NCBI RefSeq assembly: GCF_900996245.1
Contig: NZ_CAAJGK010000045.1
Location: 1 to 64,000 of the forward strand
Origin: Paraburkholderia sp. BCC1886
GTDB taxonomy: Bacteria; Pseudomonadota; Gammaproteobacteria; Burkholderiales; Burkholderiaceae
DNA: 64,000 nt
Reading direction: 5' to 3'
The translations under genes and the position numbers were made by a program. The number at the start of each line of letters is the position of its first letter. Position 1 is the stretch's first letter. Below, one piece after another: positions 1-7,097 of this stretch. Under the pieces are notes generated by a model. It searched no databases. It worked only from the letters and a program-made list of their open reading frames with translations, and had not been told where the DNA came from.

Positions 1-126
1 AGCGCACGCCTGCAGAATCCGATGCGCTGGTCAGGAGCCATCCGTAACTGGCATCTGGAAGACGTGGTCTATCTGAATCCGGAGCGCGCCCTCGCCTCAG
101 CCCGAATGTATCAGCAGGTGGCGTAA
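1..126 (+). pseudogene. C-terminal fragment of an IS3-type transposase (rve/integrase core family)
   Basis: Frame 1 is open from the window edge to a TAA at 124-126 and encodes about 41 residues. The short motif RWSGAIRNW followed by LNPER resembles the conserved tail of IS3-family orfB transposases (NP-RWSG-TRNW...LNPE), seen here from memory rather than by search. Only the last part lies in the window, so I cannot tell whether the element is intact upstream. No terminal inverted repeat is obvious immediately after the stop; instead a large palindrome begins 35 bp downstream. The alternative is an unrelated protein tail, but the RWSG/NPE pairing makes the transposase reading more likely. Confidence 0.6.
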
Positions 127-160
127 CGGTTCATGCGACAACTACCTTGACACACACCGG

Positions 161-541
161 CCGCCGCAAAGAAAAGTAGGCAAAAGAAAGCGGGCTCAAA
201 CCGCTAACCATTAAGCGGGCACCACGCGCGGTTTCTGGTAGTGGTACATCTGGAATCCGTGCTCCCGCACATTCCACGTTCGTGACACAGCAGTCATTCT
301 TCCGGCGGCGCTTCGCGCGCCCCCGGGTCGTTCTTGGAACCCTCGGTTTTTTTTGCCTTCCGTCGTTTACCCATCCGCGACGCACGCAGTGCGGAGTGGG
401 AGCTGATGAGTGCTTTGTCACGGGCGCGTAATGCGCGGGGGACCGGATTCCAGATGCACCACTACCAATGAAATGCCGCGGGACCCGCTTAAGAATTAGC
501 GGTGTGAGCCGCTTTCTTTTGCCTACTTTTCTTTGCGGCGG
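161..541. repeat. Large imperfect inverted repeat, arms about 137 bp each
   Basis: The left arm (about 161-297) and right arm (about 405-541) are reverse complements with scattered mismatches. Examples are the CCGCCGCAAAGAAAAGTAGG block at 161-180 against 522-541, and the AGCGGGTnCCnCG / TGGTAGTGGTnCATCTGGAATCCG blocks at 214-259 against 444-489. About 107 bp separate the arms. No gene is supported inside. It could be a non-autonomous (MITE-like) element or a chromosomal palindromic repeat, and the adjacent transposase tail supports a mobile origin. I recall the GCAAAGAAAAGTAGG motif being dispersed in Burkholderiaceae genomes, but this is unverified. Confidence 0.75.
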
Positions 542-555
542 CAAAGAAAAGTAGG
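522..555. repeat. Perfect 15-bp hairpin at the outer edge of the large palindrome
   Basis: CCTACTTTTCTTTGC at 522-536 and its exact reverse complement at 541-555 flank a 4-base loop. The hairpin reuses the terminal motif of the large inverted repeat (161-541), so three copies of the GCAAAGAAAAGTAGG word occur here in alternating orientation. The run of C and a G-rich hairpin-like stretch follow at about 556-575. It has no clear T-tract, so it is probably not a terminator. Confidence 0.7.
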
Positions 556-668
556 TGCCCCCCCGCACAGGGGGAACGCTAATAGACCACTAACACAACA
601 AGGAGAGGCCAAAAAGGCCAAAAAAACCCCAGTGCAACGCCAAACCCAACCCGCACCGCCAGGTGCCA

Positions 669-719
669 TTGTCGAATTGACCCCATCGGGTGTATAACTA
701 GAACCTATCGAATTCACAG
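669..719 (+). promoter_or_regulatory. oxyR promoter with overlapping OxyR-like operator
   Basis: A -35-like TTGTCG (669-674) is followed after 18 bp by a -10-like TATAAC (693-698), 38 bp before the oxyR start. Overlapping the -10 is ATAA-N7-CTAT-N7-ACAG (694-697, 705-708, 716-719). This matches three of the four tetranucleotides of the known OxyR consensus ATAG-N7-CTAT-N7-ATAG-N7-CTAT with one mismatch or fewer each; the fourth position (727-730) does not match. Placement over the -10 would suit autorepression, as OxyR does in Escherichia coli. This is sequence inference only. Confidence 0.55.
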
Positions 720-736
720 CACTGATTGGTCCCCCA

Positions 737-1696
737 ATGACGCTCACCGAATTGAAATACATCGTCGCGGTCGCCCGCGAGCGCCACTTCGGCCGGGCCG
801 CCGAAGCCTGTTTCGTCAGCCAGCCAACCCTGTCGGTCGCAATCAAAAAGCTCGAAGACGAACTCAACGTGCAGATCTTCGAACGCGGCACCAGCGAAGT
901 CAGCGTCACGCCAATCGGCGAACAGATCGTCACCCAAGCCCAACGCGTCCTCGAACAGACCCTCGCCATCAAGGAAATCGCCAAACAAGGCAAAGATCCG
1001 CTAGTCGGACCGCTACGCCTCGGCGTCATCTACACCATCGGACCGTATCTGCTCCCCACGCTAGTCAAACAGATGATCAAGCGCGTCCCGCAGATGCCCC
1101 TCATGCTCCAGGAAAACTACACGGTCAAACTGATCGAACTCCTCAAGCAAGGCGAAATCGATGTCGCCATCATGGCCCTCCCATTCCCCGAAACCGGCCT
1201 CATGCAACGCCCGCTCTACGACGAACCGTTCGTCGTCGCGCTGCCGTCCGGCCACGCCTGGGAAAACCGCCCGAAAATCGACGCCGAAGACCTCAAGCAG
1301 GAAACCATGCTGCTGCTAGGCAGCGGCCACTGCTTCCGCGATCACGTCCTCGGCGTCTGCCCCGAACTCATGCGCTTCTCCCAAAACGCCGACGGCATTC
1401 AGAAAACCTTCGAAGGCTCGTCGCTGGAAACCATCCGCCACATGGTCGCCAGCGGCGTCGGTATCACCGTCCTGCCACGCATGTCCGTGCACGAGGTCAA
1501 GCCGCACGCCGGTGGCATCGACTCAGGACTGCTCAGCTACGTCGCATTCGACGACCCCGTCCCCGATCGCCGCGTCGTGCTCGCCTGGCGCAAAAGCTTC
1601 ACCCGCATGCCCGCCATCGAAGCAATCAGCGACGCCATCAACGCCTGCGATTTACCCGGCGTCAAAAAACTCGATCTGCCCGTCGCAATCAGCTAG
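737..1696 (+). CDS. oxyR: OxyR, hydrogen-peroxide-sensing LysR-family transcriptional regulator
   Basis: This 319-residue LysR-type regulator has an N-terminal winged helix-turn-helix (about residues 1-60) and a C-terminal regulatory domain. The redox pair is visible: Cys199 in GSGHCFRDH and Cys208 in LGVCPE, at the same numbers as in Escherichia coli OxyR. This identifies it as OxyR rather than a generic LysR protein. Peroxide would form the Cys199-Cys208 disulfide and switch it to an activator of catalase, Dps and related genes. katA and dps lie directly downstream on the same strand, which fits. The ATG at 737 has a poor Shine-Dalgarno. A site resembling its own operator overlaps its promoter. 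Confidence 0.95.
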   Translation: MTLTELKYIVAVARERHFGRAAEACFVSQPTLSVAIKKLEDELNVQIFERGTSEVSVTPIGEQIVTQAQRVLEQTLAIKEIAKQGKDPLVGPLRLGVIYTIGPYLLPTLVKQMIKRVPQMPLMLQENYTVKLIELLKQGEIDVAIMALPFPETGLMQRPLYDEPFVVALPSGHAWENRPKIDAEDLKQETMLLLGSGHCFRDHVLGVCPELMRFSQNADGIQKTFEGSSLETIRHMVASGVGITVLPRMSVHEVKPHAGGIDSGLLSYVAFDDPVPDRRVVLAWRKSFTRMPAIEAISDAINACDLPGVKKLDLPVAIS

Positions 1697-1732
1697 ACCC
1701 ATCCGCCGCATCCGCCGCATCCGCCGGAAAAA

Positions 1733-1752
1733 GGCCGCCCATCGCGGCGGCC
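1733..1752 (+). terminator. Hairpin after oxyR
   Basis: A 7-bp GC stem (GGCCGCC 1733-1739 / GGCGGCC 1746-1752) with a 6-base loop lies 36 bp after the oxyR stop. It is preceded by AAAAA but followed by TCTAT rather than a long T-run, so it is a weak intrinsic terminator at best. Confidence 0.4.
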
Positions 1753-1753
1753 T

Positions 1754-1795
1754 CTATCGAATAGATAAAATTAATCAAACGCGGTTATTCGATAG
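1754..1795 (+). promoter_or_regulatory. Inverted repeat upstream of katA, candidate OxyR-controlled promoter region
   Basis: CTATCGAATA (1754-1763) and TATTCGATAG (1786-1795) are perfect 10-bp inverted arms separated by 22 bp. The region is AT-rich in a GC-rich background and is followed by a possible -10, TATAGT (1802-1807). Several ATAG/CTAT tetranucleotides, the building block of OxyR sites, occur here, though not in the textbook four-fold spacing. It is the likely control region for the small ORF and katA. OxyR binding is an inference from gene content. Confidence 0.45.
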
Positions 1796-1849
1796 TATTG
1801 TTATAGTCGCCTCCATGGATCGCCCGATCCGACAGACCCGGAGGACAGC

Positions 1850-1969
1850 ATGACCAACCCGCAAACGCATTCCGTCGCCCAGCCCATTTCGACGGCTGCC
1901 GCATCGACGCTCCAACGCCTTCGCACGGTCGCCTTCTCCCTACTGGTCGACCGGGCCTTGTCCGCTTGA
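1850..1969 (+). CDS. Small ORF (39 residues) between oxyR and katA
   Basis: An ATG at 1850 is preceded at good distance by a strong Shine-Dalgarno (GGAGGA, about 1840-1845) and opens a 39-residue frame ending TGA at 1967-1969, 69 bp before katA. The product is Ala/Ser/Thr-rich with no clear membrane segment, Cys or known motif. I do not recognise it. It lies between the putative katA promoter and katA, so it would be co-transcribed as a leader ORF. It may be a real small protein, a translational leader or a chance frame; the ribosome binding site is the main support. Confidence 0.4.
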   Translation: MTNPQTHSVAQPISTAAASTLQRLRTVAFSLLVDRALSA

Positions 1970-2038
1970 GGCGTCAGCCATCCCCGCGCCGCTCCACCCC
2001 TTTCCGCTTCCGAAGAAAAAACTCACCTGGAGTTACGC

Positions 2039-3502
2039 ATGTCCGAACAGAAACTCACCAATGCCGCCGGCGCACCGGTCGCCGATAACCAGAATTCGAT
2101 GACCGCGGGCGTTCGCGGCCCGGTCGTATTGCAAGACGTGTGGCTGCTCGAAAAACTCGCGCACTTCGATCGCGAAGTGATTCCCGAGCGCCGTGTGCAT
2201 GCCAAAGGGTCGGGCGCGTTCGGCACGTTGAAGGTCACGCATGACATCTCCCGCTATACGAAGGCGAAAGTGTTCGCGCAGGTTGGCAGCGAAACGCCGC
2301 TGTTCATGCGTTTTTCAACGGTCGCCGGCGAGCGCGGCGCAGCCGATGCGGAACGCGACGTGCGCGGCTTCTCGATCAAGTTCTACACGGAAGAAGGTAA
2401 CTGGGACGTGGTGGGCAACAACACGCCGGTGTTCTTCATCCGCGATCCGCTGAAGTTTCCCGATTTCATTCACACGCAAAAACGCGACCCGTACACCAAC
2501 ATGCGCAGCAACGTCGCGGCATGGGACTTCTGGTCGCGTCACCCCGAATCGCTGCATCAGGTCACCATTCTGATGAGCGACCGCGGCATTCCGCAGAATT
2601 ACCGTCAGATGCACGGTTTCGGTTCGCACACATACTCGTTCATCAACGCGAACAACGAACGCTTCTGGGTGAAGTTCCACTTCAAGTCGATGCAAGGCAT
2701 TCAGAACTTTACCGATGCCGAAGCCGCGCAAGTCGTGGCGCAAGACCGCGAAAGCGCACAGCGCGATCTGGTCACGAACATCGACAACGGCAATTTCCCG
2801 CAATGGCGCTTCGCCATTCAGGTGATGCCGGAAGCGGAAGCGGCCGCGTATCGTTTCAATCCGTTCGACATCACGAAGGTGTGGTCGCAGAAGGACTATC
2901 CGCTGATCGACGTCGGCACGATCGAGTTGAACCGCAACGCGGCCAACTATTTCGCGGAAGTGGAACAGGCCGCGTTCACGCCGGCTAACGTGGTGCCGGG
3001 TATCGGCTTCTCGCCGGACCGGCTGTTGCAAGGGCGTCTGTTCTCGTACGGCGACACGCAACGCTACCGGTTGGGCGTCAATCATCATCAGATCCCGGTG
3101 AATGCAACGCGCGTGCCGAACCCGCGTTCGTTCCATCGCGACGGCGCGATGCGCGCGGACGGCAACCTCGGCGGCACGGTGAACTACGAGCCGAACCGTT
3201 TCGGCGACTTCGCTCAGGACGCCAACGCGGCCGAACCGCCGCTCGCGGCCGGCACGGTGGACCGCTACGACCATCGCGCCGACGACGACTACTACACGCA
3301 GCCAGGTATGCTGTTTGCGCTGTTCGATGCGGCAGAGCGCGAGCGGCTGTTCGGCAACATTGCCCGTCACATCGACGGCGTGCCGCACGAGATCGTCGCG
3401 CGTCAGATCGAGCATTTCCGCCGCGCCGATCCGGCTTACGCCGAAGGCGTCATCGCCGCGCTCGCCGACCTGGCCGAGCGCAACAGGAAGTCAGGCGTTT
3501 AG
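2039..3502 (+). CDS. katA: Catalase (monofunctional, heme-containing)
   Basis: This 487-residue small-subunit heme catalase converts hydrogen peroxide to water and oxygen. Visible landmarks are the distal His54 ([10 protein letters not shown]), Asn127 ([10 protein letters not shown]) and the proximal heme-ligand Tyr337 in [11 protein letters not shown]. The length is typical of clade-3 KatA-type enzymes, and there is no C-terminal flavodoxin-like extension. No signal peptide is seen, so it should be cytoplasmic. It follows oxyR on the same strand, and dps lies 0.4 kb downstream; together they form a peroxide-defence cluster. The start at 2039 has GGAG about 11 bp upstream. Confidence 0.96.
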   Translation: MSEQKLTNAAGAPVADNQNSMTAGVRGPVVLQDVWLLEKLAHFDREVIPERRVHAKGSGAFGTLKVTHDISRYTKAKVFAQVGSETPLFMRFSTVAGERGAADAERDVRGFSIKFYTEEGNWDVVGNNTPVFFIRDPLKFPDFIHTQKRDPYTNMRSNVAAWDFWSRHPESLHQVTILMSDRGIPQNYRQMHGFGSHTYSFINANNERFWVKFHFKSMQGIQNFTDAEAAQVVAQDRESAQRDLVTNIDNGNFPQWRFAIQVMPEAEAAAYRFNPFDITKVWSQKDYPLIDVGTIELNRNAANYFAEVEQAAFTPANVVPGIGFSPDRLLQGRLFSYGDTQRYRLGVNHHQIPVNATRVPNPRSFHRDGAMRADGNLGGTVNYEPNRFGDFAQDANAAEPPLAAGTVDRYDHRADDDYYTQPGMLFALFDAAERERLFGNIARHIDGVPHEIVARQIEHFRRADPAYAEGVIAALADLAERNRKSGV

Positions 3503-3546
3503 CCAATTTAGCCAATGCAGTCAAGCGGGGCGCAACGGCGCCCCGC
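3498..3546 (+). terminator. katA 3' end: short direct repeat then GC hairpin
   Basis: The nonamer TTTAGCCAA occurs twice in tandem (3498-3515), the first copy overlapping the katA stop. A perfect 9-bp hairpin follows: GCGGGGCGC 3525-3533 and GCGCCCCGC 3538-3546, with loop AACG. No T-tract follows, so it may act as a transcript stabiliser or a weak terminator. Confidence 0.4.
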
Positions 3547-3573
3547 AACGATACGAATCGAGGGAGCAGGATC

Positions 3574-3750
3574 ATGATCCGGATGATGAAGGCAGTCGCA
3601 GTGGAGGGTGGATCGAAGAGCGCAACGGCCGCACGTGCCGTGCAACACCAGCAGGCCGCGATGATGCGCAAGGTCGTCGGCTTCGCGATCCTCACGAGCG
3701 GACTCGCGGTGATCGCTGCGCAAGCCGTTCAGCACGCGCTCGGCGGATGA
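3574..3750 (+). CDS. Small membrane protein, 58 residues, unknown function
   Basis: An ATG at 3574 with an upstream purine-rich site (GAGGGAGCAGG, about 3560-3570) opens a 58-residue frame ending TGA at 3748-3750. The N-terminal half is basic and Ala/Gln-rich. The C-terminal half has one hydrophobic stretch (about residues 33-51, VVGFAILTSGLAVIAAQAV), so a single membrane segment is likely. I do not recognise the family. It lies between katA and dps on the same strand, so it may be part of the peroxide response, but a hairpin after katA suggests separate or reduced transcription. Confidence 0.5.
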   Translation: MIRMMKAVAVEGGSKSATAARAVQHQQAAMMRKVVGFAILTSGLAVIAAQAVQHALGG

Positions 3751-3855
3751 GTCGCCACGCCGGGTCGTAACGTACGCGAAGTGCCTCCCGTCAAGGCGCC
3801 GGGGCACGAGCGCGCGCGCTTTCCAGGCTAAACTGTCGGGCGTTCAAAAGTGGCG

Positions 3856-3874
3856 GGTTTGCACGGTGCAAACC
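3856..3874 (+). promoter_or_regulatory. Perfect interrupted palindrome upstream of dps
   Basis: GGTTTGCAC and GTGCAAACC are exact 9-bp inverted arms around a single G (centre 3865), 45 bp before the dps ATG. A -10-like TAAACT lies at about 3829-3834, so the site would be just downstream of the start of transcription. Symmetry and length suit a dimeric regulator. The regulator is unknown, and the sequence does not match the OxyR or Fur consensus. Confidence 0.5.
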
Positions 3875-3918
3875 ATGACCTTGCCGACCGGTTCGTATCA
3901 CTCTTCAAAGGAGTCATC

Positions 3919-4407
3919 ATGGCCAAGAAAGAAGCCGCACCGCATGTGAATATCGGGATCAGCGACAAAGATCGCAAGAAGATCGCAGACGGCCTGTCGC
4001 GTCTGCTCGCCGACACGTACACGCTGTACCTGAAGACCCATAATTTTCACTGGAACGTCACGGGTCCGATGTTCAACACGTTGCATCTGATGTTCGAGAC
4101 GCAGTACAACGAGCTGGCGCTCGCGGTCGATTCGATCGCTGAACGCATCCGCGCACTGGGCGTTCACGCGCCGGGCAGCTACCGCGATTTCGCGAAGCTC
4201 TCGTCGATTCCCGAAGCGGACGGTGTGCCGGCCGCGGAAGAAATGATCCGCCAACTGGTGGAAGGTCAGGAAGCCGTGGTGCGTACTGCGCGTGCGATCT
4301 TCCCGTCGACGGAAGCCGCCAACGACGAGCCGACCGCCGACCTGCTCACGCAGCGCATGCAGATTCACGAAAAGACCGCGTGGATGTTGCGCTCGATGCT
4401 GGCCTAA
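3919..4407 (+). CDS. dps: Dps, DNA-protecting ferritin-like protein
   Basis: This 162-residue Dps-family mini-ferritin forms a dodecamer that oxidises and stores iron with peroxide and shields DNA. The signature [18 protein letters not shown] and the following MFETQYNEL carry the His and acidic ligands of the inter-subunit ferroxidase site. A lysine-containing N-terminus (MAKKEAAP) could contact DNA. The ATG at 3919, with AAAGGAG 8 bp upstream, is preferred over an in-frame start at 3850 that has no ribosome binding site and would read through the palindrome. It sits downstream of oxyR and katA and is followed by a strong terminator. Confidence 0.95.
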   Translation: MAKKEAAPHVNIGISDKDRKKIADGLSRLLADTYTLYLKTHNFHWNVTGPMFNTLHLMFETQYNELALAVDSIAERIRALGVHAPGSYRDFAKLSSIPEADGVPAAEEMIRQLVEGQEAVVRTARAIFPSTEAANDEPTADLLTQRMQIHEKTAWMLRSMLA

Positions 4408-4437
4408 GCAGCGCCTCGCCAGACACGACACCCCGAC

Positions 4438-4467
4438 AAAGCCTCCCTCGCGGAGGCTTTGTTTTTT
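4438..4467 (+). terminator. Rho-independent terminator of dps
   Basis: GCCTCC (4441-4446) and GGAGGC (4452-4457) pair, extended by AAA/TTT, with a 5-base loop and the T-rich tail TTTGTTTTTT. It lies 30 bp after the dps stop. This is one reason for rejecting upstream starts for ubiA. Confidence 0.87.
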
Positions 4468-4545
4468 CCGGTGCGGATTCGCGATGGCCTGGACAGGGCA
4501 TCCCGTAAAATGTCGGCACCGTTCAAGCACTCCCCGAATTTGCCC

Positions 4546-5409
4546 ATGTTCGCCCGACTTCCCCTGTATCTGCGCCTCGTGCGCATGGACAAGCCGATCG
4601 GCAGCCTGTTGCTGCTGTGGCCGACGCTCAACGCCTTGTGGATCGCGTCCGACGGTCACCCGTCGTGGCCGTTGCTGGTGATCTTCACCATCGGCACGGT
4701 GTTGATGCGCTCGGCGGGTTGCGCGATCAACGACTACGCCGATCGCGATTTCGATCGCTACGTGAAGCGCACGGAAAACCGGCCGATCACGTCGGGCAAG
4801 GTCAAGGCATGGGAAGCGGTGGCGCTGGCAGCGGGCCTCGCGTTGCTGGCCTTTCTGCTGATCCTGCCGCTGAACGCGTTGACCAAGGAGCTGTCCGTGG
4901 CGGCGTTGTTCGTCGCCGGCTCTTATCCGTTCACCAAGCGCTTCTTCGCAATTCCGCAGGCTTACCTCGGCATCGCGTTCGGCTTCGGCATTCCGATGGC
5001 TTTCGCCGCGATCCAGAACCACGTGCCCATGCTCGCCTGGGTGATGTTGCTGGCCAACGTGTTCTGGTCGGTCGCGTACGACACGGAATACGCGATGGTC
5101 GATCGCGACGACGATATCAAGATCGGCATCCGCACTTCGGCGCTGACGTTCGGCCGGTTCGACGTGGCTGCGATCATGCTGTGCTATGCGGTGACGCTGG
5201 GAATCTACGTGGGAATCGGCGTGCTGCTCGGCTACGGCGTGCTGTACTGGCTGGGATGGGCGGGCGCCGCGGGCTGCGCGATCTATCACTACACGCTGAT
5301 CCGCCATCGCGAGCGGATGGCCTGCTTCGCAGCGTTCCGCCATAACAACTGGCTGGGCGGCGCGCTGTTTGCCGGCATCGCCGCGCATTACGCGGCGGCG
5401 TCGTTCTGA
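4546..5409 (+). CDS. ubiA: 4-hydroxybenzoate octaprenyltransferase
   Basis: This 287-residue integral membrane prenyltransferase attaches the polyprenyl tail to 4-hydroxybenzoate, the first membrane step of ubiquinone synthesis. The two Asp-rich motifs are visible: [14 protein letters not shown] near residue 63 and [12 protein letters not shown] near residue 185, which bind Mg-diphosphate. Multiple hydrophobic segments fill the chain. The start at 4546 ([19 protein letters not shown]) matches the family N-terminus as I recall it. Upstream in-frame ATG codons at 4510 and 4459 are less likely, the latter because it lies in the dps terminator. A TAAAAT at 4506-4511 may be the -10. It converges on proC. 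Confidence 0.93.
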   Translation: MFARLPLYLRLVRMDKPIGSLLLLWPTLNALWIASDGHPSWPLLVIFTIGTVLMRSAGCAINDYADRDFDRYVKRTENRPITSGKVKAWEAVALAAGLALLAFLLILPLNALTKELSVAALFVAGSYPFTKRFFAIPQAYLGIAFGFGIPMAFAAIQNHVPMLAWVMLLANVFWSVAYDTEYAMVDRDDDIKIGIRTSALTFGRFDVAAIMLCYAVTLGIYVGIGVLLGYGVLYWLGWAGAAGCAIYHYTLIRHRERMACFAAFRHNNWLGGALFAGIAAHYAAASF

Positions 5410-5449
5410 CGTTCTGATTTAACGCCGCCGGACGCCGCCGCCAGGCGGC

Positions 5450-6265
5450 TTACTGCTTGCCGATTTCGTCGCCCATTTCCTTCGCACGCGCATCGGCGGC
5501 GAGCGCGCCGCGCACGATGGCTTCCTTGATCCCGCTCGCTTCGAACGAGGCCAGCGCCGCCGCCGTCGTGCCGCCCTTCGAGGTCACCCGCTCGCGCAAC
5601 ACGCCCGGCGCTTCGTCGGAATTCGCGGCCAGTTGCGCCGCGCCCGTGAAGGTCGCTACTGCCAGCGCGCGGCCTTGCGCTTCGTCCAGACCGAGTTGGC
5701 GCGCGGCTTCCTGCAACGCTTCGATGAAATAGAACACGTAGGCCGGACCGCTGCCCGAAATCGCGGTCACGGCGTCGATTTTGGTTTCGCCGTCGACCCA
5801 GACAGTCTCGCCCACCGCGCCCAATACCTGCGATGCCAGTTCGTGACCGGCTTCGTCGACGTCGGCCGTGGCCACGAGTCCGGTCACGCCCATGCCGATC
5901 AGCGCAGGCGTGTTCGGCATGACCCGAACGATCTGCGCGTGACCGCCGAGCCAGCGCGAGATGTCCTGCATGCGGATACCCGCGACGATGCTGATCACCA
6001 GTTGCGACGCCTGCAGATGCGGCGCGAGCGCTTCGGCGACGCTTTTCAACACCTGCGGTTTCACCGCGAGCACGACCGCGTCGTAGGACGCGAGCGCGGC
6101 GTCGGCCGACGCGGCAGTGCGAATACCGAAGTGCCGCTCGTTGCGCTCGCGCGCATCGTCATTGGGATCGATCGTGTACAGATCGGCGGGCGCGACGCCG
6201 CGCTTGATGAGACCGCCGATCAACGCCGCGGCCATATTGCCGCCGCCGATAAAAGCAATTTTCAT
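5450..6265 (-). CDS. proC: Pyrroline-5-carboxylate reductase
   Basis: This 271-residue enzyme catalyses the last step of proline synthesis, reduction of pyrroline-5-carboxylate with NAD(P)H. The N-terminal Rossmann motif is FIGGGNMAAALIGG. The conserved C-terminal block SGSGPAYVFYFIEAL...RERVTSKGGTTAAAL marks the dimeric catalytic domain. It lies 64 bp downstream of yggS on the same strand; yggS-proC is a widely conserved pair. Its 3' end is 40 bp from the convergent ubiA stop. Length and motifs are complete. Confidence 0.96.
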   Translation of the reverse strand: MKIAFIGGGNMAAALIGGLIKRGVAPADLYTIDPNDDARERNERHFGIRTAASADAALASYDAVVLAVKPQVLKSVAEALAPHLQASQLVISIVAGIRMQDISRWLGGHAQIVRVMPNTPALIGMGVTGLVATADVDEAGHELASQVLGAVGETVWVDGETKIDAVTAISGSGPAYVFYFIEALQEAARQLGLDEAQGRALAVATFTGAAQLAANSDEAPGVLRERVTSKGGTTAAALASFEASGIKEAIVRGALAADARAKEMGDEIGKQ

Positions 6266-6329
6266 GATGGTTTCGAGTGTGGTCCCGCTGGCGCGCCCCG
6301 AACGGGCGCGAGCGGATCAGTTGGGAATG

Positions 6330-7028
6330 TCAGTGGGAGTAATCTCGCGCGCCGAAAATCGCGGTGCCGATGCGCACGATCGTCGCGCCTTCCAGCACGG
6401 CGGCTTCGAGGTCGCTCGACATGCCCATGGAAAGCGTATCGAGTTCGAGGCCGTCGTTGCAAAGACGCTCGAACAGTTCGCGCAAATGACGGTGCGGCAC
6501 ACGTTGTTCGTCGACGCTGCCGGCCGCTTCGGGAATCGCCATGAGCCCGCGAAGTTGCAGCCTCGGCAGCGCGGCGATCTGTTGCGCGACTTCGACCGCC
6601 TCCGGCACGCTCACGCCGCTCTTCGACGCTTCACCGCTGATGTTGACCTGCAGGCAGACATTCAACGGCGGCAGGTGGTCCGGGCGCTGTTCGGAAAGCC
6701 GCTGCGCGATTTTCAGGCGATCGACGGAATGCACCCAGTCGAATCGTTCGGCGACCGGGCGCGTCTTGTTCGATTGCAACGGCCCGATGAAATGCCACTC
6801 GATCGAATCGCGCAGGTCGGCCAGCGCTTCGATTTTGGCGAGCGATTCCTGCACGTAGTTTTCGCCGAATGCGCCTTGACCGGCGGCATGAGCTTCGCGC
6901 ACGTCTTCAGCGGGAAAGGTTTTGGAGACCGCGAGCAGCGTGATGGAACGCGGGTCGCGACCGGCGGCGTTCGCGGCGGTGGCGATGCGTTGCTGCACCG
7001 CTGCGAGGTGATGAATCAGATCGGGCAT
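6330..7028 (-). CDS. yggS: YggS/PLPBP-family pyridoxal-phosphate homeostasis protein
   Basis: This 232-residue single-domain PLP-binding protein has the fold type of alanine racemase but is not known to be an enzyme; the family buffers PLP and affects amino-acid and keto-acid balance. The PLP lysine is in LLAVSKTFP (about residue 36). The family motifs GENYVQE, WHFIGPLQSNK and SMGMSSDLEAA are all present. The ATG at 7028 (MPDLIHHLAA) is chosen over one 12 codons upstream because it matches the usual family start. It is the fifth gene of the minus-strand run from the glycolate oxidase genes and precedes proC. Confidence 0.94.
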   Translation of the reverse strand: MPDLIHHLAAVQQRIATAANAAGRDPRSITLLAVSKTFPAEDVREAHAAGQGAFGENYVQESLAKIEALADLRDSIEWHFIGPLQSNKTRPVAERFDWVHSVDRLKIAQRLSEQRPDHLPPLNVCLQVNISGEASKSGVSVPEAVEVAQQIAALPRLQLRGLMAIPEAAGSVDEQRVPHRHLRELFERLCNDGLELDTLSMGMSSDLEAAVLEGATIVRIGTAIFGARDYSH

Positions 7029-7097
7029 GAGAGCGGAACCGGAAGTCCAGCGAAAGCGATGCACCCGATTATACGGACGCCGCCGCCGCTCGCGCGC

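Noticed and set aside
5436..5452. GC hairpin between ubiA and proC
   Set aside because: The stem is short and made of the repeated GCCGCC word with several possible pairings; no T-tract on either strand.
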